DNA of 64,000 nt, from positions 1 through 64,000 of the forward strand of contig CAJTSE010000011.1 of assembly GCA_910578815.1 (NCBI GenBank), in the 5' to 3' direction. Of the stretch, positions 26,060-35,078 are shown piece after piece. The stretch comes from an uncultured Acetatifactor sp. (GTDB lineage Bacteria > Bacillota > Clostridia > Lachnospirales > Lachnospiraceae). Position 1 is the first letter of the stretch. Each line of letters starts with the position of its first letter. A program made the translations under genes and the position numbers. The notes below the pieces were generated by a model, which had not been told where the DNA came from, searched no databases, and saw only the letters and a list, made by a program, of their open reading frames with translations.

Positions 26060-26288
26060 GCTGTTTTCCCATCTTTTTCAGTGCGTCTTTCATGTCAAGG
26101 CCCTTGCCATCGGAAATCTGCTGGCGTGATTCGGCAAGGTCAGAAAGAATATGTTCCTGACTGACTGGCACGAATGGGTTTGCAGGTTTGCTGGATGTGA
26201 ACAGCCTTTGCGTAAACTCCATGACCTTGATTCTTGCATCCTCTGGCATTGCTTCGAGCATGGATACGGTTGCGTCTAAAGTACTCAT
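26046..26288 (-). CDS. Antitoxin of the ParE-type pair
   Basis: ATG 26286-26288 is chosen because GAGGAGG lies seven bases upstream; an ATG six codons earlier is less likely. The 80-residue protein is helical, with LEAMPEDARIKVMEFTQRLF in the N-terminal part and an acidic, lysine-ended C-terminus (LDMKDALKKMGKQ) that probably wraps the toxin. I see no clear DNA-binding fold. Assignment rests on size, order and overlap with the toxin gene. Confidence 0.75.
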   Translation of the reverse strand: MSTLDATVSMLEAMPEDARIKVMEFTQRLFTSSKPANPFVPVSQEHILSDLAESRQQISDGKGLDMKDALKKMGKQHGFI

Positions 26289-26353
26289 GGGAAAGCCTCC
26301 TCTCATGATTAGGGTCTACAGGAAAAGTGTTTCTTCCTATGGGGAGATTATAC

Positions 26354-26401
26354 ATGAAAAAAGAGCTGAATTCAATATGGGGAGATAAGAGATTTCGATG
26401 A
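26354..26401 (+). pseudogene. N-terminal scrap, possibly of a YtqA-like radical SAM gene
   Basis: After GGGGAGATTATAC an ATG opens a 15-residue peptide, MKKELNSIWGDKRFR, closed by two stops. The WGDKR-type start resembles the N-terminus of YtqA/TIGR01212 radical SAM proteins. The remainder is missing, and AT-richer DNA with the helicase follows, which fits an insertion or deletion that removed it. Only 15 residues support this. Confidence 0.3.
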
Positions 26402-26617
26402 TGACGTTGAACGCGAATTTTCCATAGGGACTTGTCTGTAAATAATTGGTTTATAGAAATTGCCTTGTGCGATGACTATGCAAGACGGCAAATTTATGGT
26501 ATGCTGTAAAAAACTTGAGTTTAAAGTGCTGATGATAATTAACATGAGAGCATACTAGTGCGATATTATGATGATATTACGGCGAGTGAATAGCGGTAAA
26601 CCGGAGGAATAAGTACT

Positions 26618-29098
26618 ATGGGACTTATTAAAACAATAATTGCTAAGCACAAGGAGAAGGTAAAAGATCGAAATAATACGTGCGATAATCTAATCGCGCA
26701 AGTTGATGAGGCGTTGAATGAAATAAATATATTATTCGAGGATTCTCAATCCTTTGTAGAACATGGCAAAGAAGATGAATGGCGCAATCACAATGCTTCT
26801 CTGATTGCAAATGTAAATATAACGAATATACAAAAGTTGAAAAGGGCGATACACTATAAACGACTATTAAATATGCAAAGGGAATTGTATCGTAATGCGG
26901 ATTTACTAAAGCAGAAGATAAACGACCATAACGACAGGGCTGCAAATGCAAGAGTTCAAACAGCCTATACATTGATCGGCGACGTTGAGGGAAGAAAATT
27001 AGACAAACAACAGATGACCTGTATCGTCAAAGAGTTTCATAATCATCTTGTCATTGCCGGAGCGGGAACCGGTAAAACAACAACTGTAGTCGGAAAAATT
27101 AAATATCTTCTGAAATCAGAAAAATGTAAGCCCGAAGACATTTTGGTGTTGTCTTTTACAAATGCTTCCGCTGCTGAGATGAGTCAACGAATTCACCAGG
27201 AAACTGGGTGCAATATAGAAGCATCTACATTTCACAAATTGGGGATGAATATCATTACCAGAGTAAACGGTATTACTCCGAAAATAACGAAATTGAACTT
27301 GCGTAGATTTATCAGGGAGCAATTATTGCTAAATATGAAATCGGATTCCTATTTAAGTCTTTTGAGTACTTTCTTATTATATAACCGGGTTGCTGCTAAA
27401 TCAGAGTTTGATTTTAAGAAGCAGTCAGAATATGAAGAGTATCTGCGATTGAATCCACCTACTACAATAAATAATGAAGCCGTAAAAAGCTATGGTGAAA
27501 TGGACATAGCAAATTTTTTATTTCAAAACGGAGTACAATATGTTTATGAGCATCCGTATAAAATAGATACCCGCACAAGTGAATATGCACAATATCATCC
27601 CGATTTTTTCCTGCCCGAATATGATATTTATATTGAATACTTTGGCATAAACAGGGATGGTGAAGTGCCTTCTTATTTTAAGGGCACTAATGGAATGACA
27701 GCTACGCAAAAATATCAAGCGTCCATGAAATGGAAGAGGGAAACACATAAGGCAAATGAGACCGTTTTGATAGAATGCTATGCCTATGAAAAGCTTGAGG
27801 GCATTTTACTGGAATCACTAAAAGAAAAGCTTATGGCAAAAGAGGTGAAGCTAACTCCCCATACTACAAAAGAATTGTGGGAACAGGTATCGGCAGATGG
27901 AGATTCTGTGATCGACGGTGTTGTTGAATTGTTTGAAACGATCATAAATCTTATAAAGAGCAACGGATATACAATCGCTGCTGTAAGGCAGATGAACATT
28001 GGAAATGCTCATGAAAAGAACAATAATATTATTTTATCGCTGATAGAACCAACTTTTAAGGCGTATTGCGCTTATTTGAGCGAGCAGAATGAAATTGATT
28101 TTAACGATATGATTATTATGGCAACGCAATTTATAGAGCAAAAGAAATATATTAACTCATATAAATATATTATAGTGGACGAATATCAGGATATTTCCAA
28201 GTCTCGCTTTTTGTTATTGAGCAGTATGAGAAAGTCTAAAGCTTACGACCTGTTTTGTGTGGGTGATGATTGGCAAAGTATATATCGCTTTGCAGGAAGT
28301 GATATGAGTTATATTCTTAGATTTGAGAATTATTGGGGGCCGGCTGAAATCAGCAAGATCGAAACAACATACCGTTTTTCACGGAAATTGATAGAAATCA
28401 GTGGCAATTTTATCATGCAGAATCCCTCTCAAATTAAGAAATCTATAAAGAGTAAAAACGATATTGCCGGATATGCTTTGGGCGAGATCAGTGGATATAC
28501 GGAAAAAGCTGCTATTGAATTTATGGCTGTCCGCCTTGAAGATTTACCGAGGGACAGCAGTGTATTTTTTATTGGCAGATATACTTTTGACGCCCAACTA
28601 TTAAGCGACAGCGGATTGTTTGAATGTCAGTATAACAATGTCGGTGGATTTACCGAGGTGAAATACTGCAAGCGTGCCGATTTGAAAATGAGCTTTTATA
28701 CAGCACATAAATCTAAGGGTTTGCAGGCGGACTACGTTTTTATTATTAATAACAGGAAATCGAAAATGGGGTTTCCGAGCAAAATACAAGATGCCGCAAT
28801 ACTAAACCTACTGCTTGATAATTGTGATTTATATCCATATGCAGAAGAGCGGCGGTTATTTTATGTTGCCTTGACAAGGGCAAGGAAAAAAGTATTTATT
28901 GTTACCGTCAACAAACAGGAATCCGAATTTGCAGTTGAACTCAAAGAACGATATGGCGAAGAGCTTAAACGAGAGCAATGGGAATGCCCCTTATGTGGCG
29001 GAAGGCTGTTGAAAAAGACGGGACCATATGGTGAGTTCTTTGGATGCTCAGGCTATAAAATATCCGGTTGTAAATATAAACGCAAAATCCATAGATGA
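26618..29098 (+). CDS. UvrD-like DNA helicase with a nuclease-like insert and zinc ribbon
   Basis: The 826-residue protein follows GGAGGA. After a charged helical N-terminus (1-130) comes a superfamily 1 helicase: Walker A AGAGTGKTTT near 147, motif Ia LSFTNASAAEM, Walker B IIVDEYQDIS near 520, motif III DDWQSIYRFAGSD, QADYVF, and LFYVALTRARKKVFI. Between Ia and Walker B sits an insert with YHPDFFLPEYDIYIEYFG (near 328-340), which looks like the strands of a PD-(D/E)xK nuclease. The C-terminus is a topoisomerase-type zinc ribbon (CPLCGGR, then GCSGYKISGC). It is visibly AT-richer than its neighbours and sits beside a toxin pair, so acquisition by transfer is likely. A role in defence or repair is inferred. 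Confidence 0.85.
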   Translation: MGLIKTIIAKHKEKVKDRNNTCDNLIAQVDEALNEINILFEDSQSFVEHGKEDEWRNHNASLIANVNITNIQKLKRAIHYKRLLNMQRELYRNADLLKQKINDHNDRAANARVQTAYTLIGDVEGRKLDKQQMTCIVKEFHNHLVIAGAGTGKTTTVVGKIKYLLKSEKCKPEDILVLSFTNASAAEMSQRIHQETGCNIEASTFHKLGMNIITRVNGITPKITKLNLRRFIREQLLLNMKSDSYLSLLSTFLLYNRVAAKSEFDFKKQSEYEEYLRLNPPTTINNEAVKSYGEMDIANFLFQNGVQYVYEHPYKIDTRTSEYAQYHPDFFLPEYDIYIEYFGINRDGEVPSYFKGTNGMTATQKYQASMKWKRETHKANETVLIECYAYEKLEGILLESLKEKLMAKEVKLTPHTTKELWEQVSADGDSVIDGVVELFETIINLIKSNGYTIAAVRQMNIGNAHEKNNNIILSLIEPTFKAYCAYLSEQNEIDFNDMIIMATQFIEQKKYINSYKYIIVDEYQDISKSRFLLLSSMRKSKAYDLFCVGDDWQSIYRFAGSDMSYILRFENYWGPAEISKIETTYRFSRKLIEISGNFIMQNPSQIKKSIKSKNDIAGYALGEISGYTEKAAIEFMAVRLEDLPRDSSVFFIGRYTFDAQLLSDSGLFECQYNNVGGFTEVKYCKRADLKMSFYTAHKSKGLQADYVFIINNRKSKMGFPSKIQDAAILNLLLDNCDLYPYAEERRLFYVALTRARKKVFIVTVNKQESEFAVELKERYGEELKREQWECPLCGGRLLKKTGPYGEFFGCSGYKISGCKYKRKIHR

Positions 29099-29202
29099 TT
29101 GTAATTAAGTCTATAATTTGTGATCAAAAGTAGCAGAAGATGTATTTTTATGGTACAATACTGGTACTAACAAATACAAACAAAAGTATGAAGAGGACCT
29201 GA

Positions 29203-29925
29203 ATGAGCGGAATATTAATCAGAAAAGCAGTGGGAATGATGTCGGAACGGCCTGGAGAGTTTTTTAAAAGGGTGATACCTGCAATTTTGATCCCTTTAAT
29301 AGGAATGGTTGCGATATTGCTGGCATTTTCATTTAACTTAAAATCTGCGGCTCTGGAAAAATTTTTAAGTGGAGCGGAATCGCCTTATGCAGTTCTGGCG
29401 GCTTATGACCAGTGGTATGGAGCTTTGGCTGCTATCGGCAAGGCCGGTCTGGTGGTTATGGCAGTGTGTTGTCTGGCAGCAGTTTTGATCGGAAGGAAGT
29501 CGCCGATCGCAATCATTTTGGCTATTGTTTTTTCTTTGATTGGCGTGCTGGTGAGTCAGATTATGGGGGTGGTTGAGGACATTCCCGGAAAGCGGGCAAT
29601 GCTTCAGGCGGATATGGAGCAGATTGAAAGCGCCAGGCTGGAGTCGGAGGAAGTCAGATTTAAAAAAAGTGAGGATAGATCGGGCCTGTCCGGAATTTAT
29701 GTGGAAGGGGAACCTGCTCTGTTTTCCGTATACAGCGGAATCGGGGACGATACCGGGCATAGATGGGAGGATTTTTATATGCTTGACAGTCTGGAACTTA
29801 TGCCTGACGAGGGAAGATGGTATAACGAAAATAAGAGTATTGAGTGGAATGAAGAGAATGCGGAATTATATAGGGTTACATATACCGCCAATTTTAAGGT
29901 AGTAGTATCCGTAGAAGCAAGGTGA
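29203..29925 (+). CDS. Membrane protein of unknown function
   Basis: The 240-residue protein has three clear hydrophobic segments in the first 130 residues (VIPAILIPLIGMVAILLAF, LVVMAVCCLAAVLIG, IAIILAIVFSLIGVLVSQI), then a charged helix (MLQADMEQIESARLESEEV) and a soluble C-terminal part of about 85 residues with beta-strand character. TACAAT at 29154-29159 may be its -10 box. I do not recognise the family. The amidase gene follows after 142 bases. Confidence 0.7.
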   Translation: MSGILIRKAVGMMSERPGEFFKRVIPAILIPLIGMVAILLAFSFNLKSAALEKFLSGAESPYAVLAAYDQWYGALAAIGKAGLVVMAVCCLAAVLIGRKSPIAIILAIVFSLIGVLVSQIMGVVEDIPGKRAMLQADMEQIESARLESEEVRFKKSEDRSGLSGIYVEGEPALFSVYSGIGDDTGHRWEDFYMLDSLELMPDEGRWYNENKSIEWNEENAELYRVTYTANFKVVVSVEAR

Positions 29926-30067
29926 GGCTTTTTAAAAAAAATTTACTTTTTACAGGTACGGAAACAACTATGATGCAATTTTAGTTTAAAGTGTGTGATA
30001 GAAAGATGAAATGGCATGCGTGACCACAGAAGGTAAGGCTTGCAAAGAAGTACAATGGGGTGGGAAA

Positions 30068-31297
30068 ATGCAGGATAACAGAGCAGTACAGAGAGACTAT
30101 GAACCGGATATAATTGATGTCAGGCGAAATCCTTATCCAAGGGGTTATGAAGAGCAAAGGCGGAGAACGCCTCAAAGGCAGGGAGCCGTTCAGGGAGCAA
30201 GGAGGGCTCATCAGAGCAGGGAAACGGAGGGGGTAGCCCGGAGAGTACCGCAGCCTCGCAGTGCGTCTGAAAGACAAGTGGCATATCGTCAGGAGAGAGT
30301 AGCGCAGCCCCGCAGTACGTCTGAAAGACAAGTGGCATATCGTCAGGATATGCGGCAACAGCCCCGCAGTGCGTCTGAAAGGCAGACAGCATATCGTCAG
30401 GATATGCGACAGCAGCCCCGCAGTACGTCCGGGAGACAGACGGCATATCGTCAGGATATGCGGCAGCAGCCTCGACGCACGTCCGAGCTGCAGCCGATCG
30501 GCAGGCAGCCGGTGCGCAGAGCCGACAATGGCAGGCAGGTGCAGATGATTCCCACCGGCGGCCGGCAAAGCAGAGAAGCAGTATTAAGGGAAAGACGCAG
30601 ACGGCAGCGCCGCAGGCAGAGGATTGCAATAGGACTCTGGGCGGTCTGCATTATCGCGATCAGCGGCGTGCTTCTTTTGAACAGAAACAACGTGTCGGCA
30701 GCGGAGCCGGCGTTTGGCGGCGGAACATCAAAGGATACGACCGATATAAAGGAAAATACAAATCCTTCCACTGCCATGATACAGGGACTCCCTGCGGATA
30801 AATTTACGGCACATCCGGATTGGACGGAAAATTTCCTGACGCCTAACGAATATTCCAGGCCTGGGGAGGCATTAACGGAGGTTAAGGATGTATTTGTACA
30901 TTATACGGCAAATCCCGGAACCAGTGCCGCCCAGAACCGCAGCTACTTCGAGCAGCAGAAGGACACTCATAAAGCCAGTGTCAGCGCACATTTTATCATC
31001 GGCTGTGAAGGTGAGATTATCCAATGTGTACCCTTAGACGAGATAGCGTATGCCGTAGCAGGCAGAAATTACGATTCCGTTTCTATAGAATGCTGCCATA
31101 CGTCGAAGGACGGAGCTTTTTCCAAGGAAACCTATGATTCTCTGATTGCTTTGCTTACGTGGCTGACAGATGCCTATGATTTGGATACAAGCCATATTCT
31201 GCGCCATTATGATTCCAACGGCAAGAAGTGCCCCCTTTATTATACGGAGCACGAGGACGAGTGGGAGCAGCTTAAACGGGATGTAAAGGCTTATTAG
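30068..31297 (+). CDS. Membrane-anchored N-acetylmuramoyl-L-alanine amidase
   Basis: ATG 30068 is preferred over ATG 30011; both have weak ribosome sites. Of 409 residues, the first 190 are basic and repetitive (four 18-residue units of the QPRSASERQVAYRQ type), followed by a membrane helix (IAIGLWAVCIIAISGVLLL). The C-terminal 170 residues are an Amidase_2 domain with zinc ligands in FVHYTANPG, SAHFIIG and LRHYDSNGKKCP. The repeats should be cytoplasmic and the enzyme outside, where it would cut the amide bond between MurNAc and the peptide of the wall. The stop overlaps that of the gene on the other strand. Confidence 0.88.
   Translation: MQDNRAVQRDYEPDIIDVRRNPYPRGYEEQRRRTPQRQGAVQGARRAHQSRETEGVARRVPQPRSASERQVAYRQERVAQPRSTSERQVAYRQDMRQQPRSASERQTAYRQDMRQQPRSTSGRQTAYRQDMRQQPRRTSELQPIGRQPVRRADNGRQVQMIPTGGRQSREAVLRERRRRQRRRQRIAIGLWAVCIIAISGVLLLNRNNVSAAEPAFGGGTSKDTTDIKENTNPSTAMIQGLPADKFTAHPDWTENFLTPNEYSRPGEALTEVKDVFVHYTANPGTSAAQNRSYFEQQKDTHKASVSAHFIIGCEGEIIQCVPLDEIAYAVAGRNYDSVSIECCHTSKDGAFSKETYDSLIALLTWLTDAYDLDTSHILRHYDSNGKKCPLYYTEHEDEWEQLKRDVKAY
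30251..30466 (+). repeat. 54-bp tandem repeats in the amidase gene
   Basis: Four units of 18 codons follow one another (QPRSxSERQxAYRQDMRQ), with a partial fifth to about 30493. Units differ at a few codons. The array encodes basic, glutamine- and arginine-rich sequence and could change length by slippage. Confidence 0.85.
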
Positions 31298-32646
31298 TAC
31301 TTGGGTCTGCTGATGCTTAATGTGTTCTGTGCCATATCATCGGCAAGCTGTCTGGAGTTGAGCTGAAGCTCGTAAATATCTCCTGAATAAGTCATGGAAA
31401 GACTGATGCAGGAATCCTGATATACATATTCTTCATGCCATGTATCCGGAGGATCCAGATTCAGCAGGGCGTCCTTGGCAGACAGGATGTGATCCTGCAA
31501 AGCTTCCGGAGAAAGGGTGTGATCCGGCGAGGCAGGCGTTAAAATCGCAAGAATCAATTCGGCGTAATTTTCGATATTTGTTCCGGAGAAGCTGACAAAG
31601 TGGACCGTTCCGGAACCGGTGTCGTAATTGACGGAGCATCTCATTTCGCCGCAGTCATAGGATAAAATCTGCTGAAATGAGGTATAATATTCGTTGCCGC
31701 TGTCTACATAGGAGTTGAAATAGGTTTCATCAAGAGGGCTGTCTTCCAAAGCATCCTGGCCAAAGAAGCCGACGATTTCTGCGGAAGCCTGATCATAAGT
31801 AATTCCCAGGTGGTAGTAGGTACACTGCAGGCCGAGTGCTTCAATGTCTTCCGCGGCATAGTAATAATATTTTGTGTCTCCATAAATTTGTAAATCCAGA
31901 GGCGTGAGAGCTTCCAATTTTTTCCATTGAGCTGAATTCGTCGTTGTCTTTTCGGCGGATTCGGCTTTTTCTTGTGTTGCGGACGTATCTGTATCATAAT
32001 TGTCGGTAGATTTATTGGCCTTATCGTCTCGTGCATCTGTGTCGGAATTACCGGAATCCCTAGTTGTTTCTTTGCCGGCTGTATCATCGGAAACTACATC
32101 CTTGGAGGGATGCTTCGTGTTTTTTTCGCCGGGAGTATCTTCTTTGGCGGAGGAAGCTTTTGGGGTTGGCTCCGTGCCGCTTTTATGGATTAGCTGCGTA
32201 CATACGACAAGGCATAAAATGAGGCATATTAACAGCATGGAGCTCAGCAGAACCAGCTTGGGTATATCTCTTTTAGGCTTTTGCAGCGCGGGGCTTGGCG
32301 TCGGATGAGCCGGCACAGCATGAGGATAAGTATACGCCGCGTTTTTGTTTTGGGGTACAGAAATATTGTCAGACGTGGAAGGTTTTTGGGCGGCGTTCAC
32401 TTTATCATCTGTAGAGCTGCTTTCGACGGCAATATTGTCAGTTGGGAAAGTGTTATTTACTGTGGTAATATCGTCAATGACAAAGGTGCTCCGGGTTGTG
32501 GCAGGGTCATCGGATTCATTGTGTTCATCTGCATTCCTGACGGCAGCAGAACGGTGAGTGTTATACAATATGACCTGCCGTTTGCATTGCTCACACCAAA
32601 GCGATTCTGACAGTTCCGATTCACAAAAAGGACAATATTTTTTCAT
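31294..32646 (-). CDS. Zinc-ribbon membrane protein
   Basis: ATG 32644-32646 follows AAGGAGAATCTG. The 450-residue protein starts with a zinc ribbon (KYCPFCESELSESLWCEQC), continues with a disordered Asn/Asp/Thr-rich stretch, and has one membrane helix near residue 150 (LVLLSSMLLICLILCLVVC). An extracytoplasmic, acidic Ser/Thr/Asp linker leads to a folded C-terminal domain of about 190 residues (LQIYGDTKYYYYAAEDIEAL, LGLQCTYYHLGI). It resembles the zinc-ribbon-plus-helix proteins of Clostridia, whose role is unknown. Its stop overlaps the amidase stop. Confidence 0.75.
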   Translation of the reverse strand: MKKYCPFCESELSESLWCEQCKRQVILYNTHRSAAVRNADEHNESDDPATTRSTFVIDDITTVNNTFPTDNIAVESSSTDDKVNAAQKPSTSDNISVPQNKNAAYTYPHAVPAHPTPSPALQKPKRDIPKLVLLSSMLLICLILCLVVCTQLIHKSGTEPTPKASSAKEDTPGEKNTKHPSKDVVSDDTAGKETTRDSGNSDTDARDDKANKSTDNYDTDTSATQEKAESAEKTTTNSAQWKKLEALTPLDLQIYGDTKYYYYAAEDIEALGLQCTYYHLGITYDQASAEIVGFFGQDALEDSPLDETYFNSYVDSGNEYYTSFQQILSYDCGEMRCSVNYDTGSGTVHFVSFSGTNIENYAELILAILTPASPDHTLSPEALQDHILSAKDALLNLDPPDTWHEEYVYQDSCISLSMTYSGDIYELQLNSRQLADDMAQNTLSISRPKY

Positions 32647-32741
32647 CAGATTCTCCTTATACAAATAGACTGGTCCTATAGTAACAACAGAAAACAATTT
32701 TGTCAAATGATGTGGGCAAAACGGAGGTACAGAGTTAAAGA

Positions 32742-32775
32742 ATGAGAGCACTCACAACATTGTGAATGCTCTCAT
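32742..32775 (-). terminator. Hairpin after the BlaR1-like gene
   Basis: ATGAGAGCA pairs with TGCTCTCAT, and TCACAA pairs with TTGTGA inside it, giving a near-perfect stem seven bases past the stop at 32782. The tail on the minus strand is only moderately T-rich. A similar hairpin ends the gene at 34772. Confidence 0.8.
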
Positions 32776-32781
32776 GATGGA

Positions 32782-34203
32782 CTAGTTCCCCAAACAGCTG
32801 CTATCGGAATAATCAACGAAATCAACAGACCACTCTGTGCCATCCACCGGCTCAAATCCCGGAACTTTGCCCTCCACAAAATCCGATATTTTATATCCGG
32901 GTATTTTGCCGCTTTCAATATCTGCGATGATCTGCTCCATCTCCGCTTCGGTACGTGCAGGCCGCGCAGGCTGATCGTACAAATCGCCGCGCTGCTGGTT
33001 CATGTTCCCTTCCGTTGTGACACGGAAATCAACATTATCAAAAATATTGAGTTCGTCTGGTGAAATGCTGTGCTCGGCGGAAAGAGCATTGAGAGCGTCA
33101 TCAGGGTTATAAACATATTTGCCGCTTTCATCAAGGGAAAATCTGGCAGGAATTATTAGTTGGCCCTCAAAAGCTGTAGTATTGCCATCCTCATCCGTCA
33201 TTCTATAATCCGGCTCTTGTTGGGCGGAGGTTGCAAAAGCCGTAGTCGCGCCAAAAAAGAGAGAGAGTGCAAGAACAAATGAAAAAATGCTGGTTTTCTT
33301 ATACTTCATAATTGCAGTTATCCTTTCTTCTATTGCATTTTTACTAAAATTGCTACACAATGGAGCAAAGCCGCTCCTGGTTTCTTCCATGCTGATGAGT
33401 GTCCGGGCATAGGCAGCCTTTGTGCTTTCTCCGAAAAGCCGGACGACTGCCTCATCACAAGACAGCTCAATATCCCGGTTTGCGAGAATATACATAGCCC
33501 ACACCAAAGGGTTAAACCAATGCACGCACAACACCACAATCAACACCAATTTTGTGATACCGTCAAAGCGCCAAATATGAATATATTCATGTGCTAGAAT
33601 GTATTGCAGCGTCTTTGTATTTTCCCATTCGGTAGACGTTGGCATCAAAATTACCGGGTGAAATACGCCGTAAGTGAGCGGTGTAGAAAAACGGCTGGAC
33701 TGCCGAATGGAAATGGAGCGTTTTAAGCGATGGGTACTCAGCCAGTTTTGAATAAAGCCGTTGCCGACCGGCAGGGACATTTGAAATTCTTGCCGGCATT
33801 TGTGGTATGCAATGGTAAAAAACAAAGCACAGACCAGCACGCCAACTGCCCAAACAATCACCCACACAGAAACGGGGCTTGCAGCATTTGAAATATTTTC
33901 GGGCACAGCAGTTATTTGTCCTGCTATTTCAACTGGCAGCGCCCCAACAGCCTGCGGGCCTTTTGTGGGGTTTGCTGCGGGTATATGACTGCCAATCAGC
34001 GAATACACACTAAAAGCAGAGGGAATGGAGAACGGGAGCAGCAGCCGCACAACCGCTATTCCCCAAAGTGCTAAAAAAGTCTTTTTGGGCAGCAGGTTGA
34101 CTGCCAGGGCGCGTATAACGATAACAGCCAAAATTATCACGGCCCCCGCAAAACTCATTTGAAATAAGCTCATTTGCATCACCTCATTCCAGGTCACCGA
34201 CAA
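32782..34203 (-). CDS. BlaR1/MecR1-like M56 membrane peptidase
   Basis: The 473-residue protein has four hydrophobic segments (residues about 15-35, 40-60, 110-130 and 310-325). Between the third and fourth is a cytoplasmic zinc-peptidase domain with HEYIHIWRFDG (HExxH) and IELSCDEAVVRLFG, the M56 hallmark. The C-terminal 140 residues lie outside. They are acidic and lack the penicillin-binding SxxK domain of classical BlaR1, so the signal sensed is probably not a beta-lactam bound in that way. The gene overlaps the BlaI-like gene by 20 bases. By analogy it cleaves or releases that repressor on a signal. Confidence 0.9.
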   Translation of the reverse strand: MSVTWNEVMQMSLFQMSFAGAVIILAVIVIRALAVNLLPKKTFLALWGIAVVRLLLPFSIPSAFSVYSLIGSHIPAANPTKGPQAVGALPVEIAGQITAVPENISNAASPVSVWVIVWAVGVLVCALFFTIAYHKCRQEFQMSLPVGNGFIQNWLSTHRLKRSISIRQSSRFSTPLTYGVFHPVILMPTSTEWENTKTLQYILAHEYIHIWRFDGITKLVLIVVLCVHWFNPLVWAMYILANRDIELSCDEAVVRLFGESTKAAYARTLISMEETRSGFAPLCSNFSKNAIEERITAIMKYKKTSIFSFVLALSLFFGATTAFATSAQQEPDYRMTDEDGNTTAFEGQLIIPARFSLDESGKYVYNPDDALNALSAEHSISPDELNIFDNVDFRVTTEGNMNQQRGDLYDQPARPARTEAEMEQIIADIESGKIPGYKISDFVEGKVPGFEPVDGTEWSVDFVDYSDSSCLGN

Positions 34204-34552
34204 TTTGTTTCAGCTTTTCGATCTGCGCGGCAGTTAATTTTTTCCTTCCCAGCAGGGCCGCGAACAGCTTGTCAGCGGAACCATCATACACCTTGTTAAT
34301 CAGTTCATTCGTTTCCGCCTCCTGCACATCCTCTTTGGGCACAAGCGCATGGCACATGAAACCGGGCTCGGAGCGTTCAATCGCGCCCTTTTTAATACAA
34401 CGCTTAATTAGGGTGTAGGTCGTATTAACATTCCAGCCCAGTTCATCGGTCAGCAGTTTGGCAATATGTTTTGCGGGGACATCGCCATCGCGCCAAAGGA
34501 CAGACATCACTTTCAACTCAGAGTCGAAAAGTTTAATGTCCATTTCAATCAC
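34184..34552 (-). CDS. BlaI/MecI-type repressor
   Basis: The 122-residue protein begins with the BlaI winged helix: LFDSELKVMSVLWRDGDVPA, AKHIAKLLTDELGWNVNTTY, TLIKRCIKKGAIER, and a C-terminal dimerisation helix (LGRKKLTAAQIEKLKQIV). It follows AGGAGGTGA. Three copies of a 15-base half-site in its promoter are probable binding sites, so it should repress itself and the BlaR1-like partner. Length is typical. Confidence 0.94.
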   Translation of the reverse strand: MIEMDIKLFDSELKVMSVLWRDGDVPAKHIAKLLTDELGWNVNTTYTLIKRCIKKGAIERSEPGFMCHALVPKEDVQEAETNELINKVYDGSADKLFAALLGRKKLTAAQIEKLKQIVGDLE

Positions 34553-34558
34553 CTCCTT

Positions 34559-34632
34559 TTAAGACTGTAGTAGTGGCCACAAGGAAATACTACCACAGTC
34601 TTAAGAGGCTGTCAATACTACTGCAGTCTTAA
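34559..34632 (-). promoter_or_regulatory. Promoter of the BlaI/BlaR1-like pair with three operator copies
   Basis: On the minus strand TTGACA (34610-34615) and TAGTAT (34587-34592) are 17 bases apart. The half-site CTACTACAGTCTTAA occurs as an inverted copy at 34559-34573, and with one change each at 34590-34604 and 34618-34632. The copies overlap both promoter boxes. Confidence 0.85.
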
Positions 34633-34718
34633 AAAATTTTTTTGCAGTCTTCGGTCTGCTTACTTTTAACTGGCGGCACAAAATAGAGAGGAAAAATTTA
34701 ATACCGGAAGCAATAAAA

Positions 34719-34750
34719 TAAGGACACTCACATTACTGTGAATGCCCTTA
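34719..34750 (-). terminator. Terminator after the small exported protein gene
   Basis: TAAGG with CCTTA and TCACA with TGTGA form the stem; the minus-strand tail is TTATTTTATT. It lies 21 bases past the stop codon at 34772. Confidence 0.75.
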
Positions 34751-34771
34751 GGTCAAGCATGGCTTCCGGCC

Positions 34772-35065
34772 TTATTGTTCACTCTCGAAGACGGCAGAAT
34801 CATCAAAAATTACCTCAACCTCATTGATCCCGTACATGGAAGAGGACTCGGATGCCGTATTCTCTGGCTGTTCACCGGATCCGTGTTCAAAAGTAGTAGA
34901 ATCATCAATAATTACTTTAAAATCATCCAAAGTGCCTACTTCTCCACCTTCAACATAACCGCCATTGGACGCTTTAGCACTGCTGCTATTAATCGCAAAC
35001 GATATGCCTGCGATTAAAAGAACAATGCCTGCTATTCCTGCGATCAAAAAACTTTTTTTCTTCAT
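34772..35065 (-). CDS. Small exported protein with a duplicated motif
   Basis: The 97-residue protein follows AAGGAG. A lysine start and hydrophobic core (SFLIAGIAGIVLLIAGISFA) suggest a signal peptide or anchor. The rest is acidic and contains the same motif twice: VIIDDSTTFEHG and VIFDDSAVFESE. I do not recognise the family. It lies directly after the broken gene at 35079-35578, whose stop is six bases before this ribosome site, so both were probably transcribed from the promoter at 35636-35664. Confidence 0.7.
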   Translation of the reverse strand: MKKKSFLIAGIAGIVLLIAGISFAINSSSAKASNGGYVEGGEVGTLDDFKVIIDDSTTFEHGSGEQPENTASESSSMYGINEVEVIFDDSAVFESEQ

Positions 35066-35078
35066 ACACCGTCTCTCC

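Noticed and set aside
30251..30466. A CRISPR-like array at the amidase repeats
   Set aside because: The units are in-frame coding repeats without spacers.
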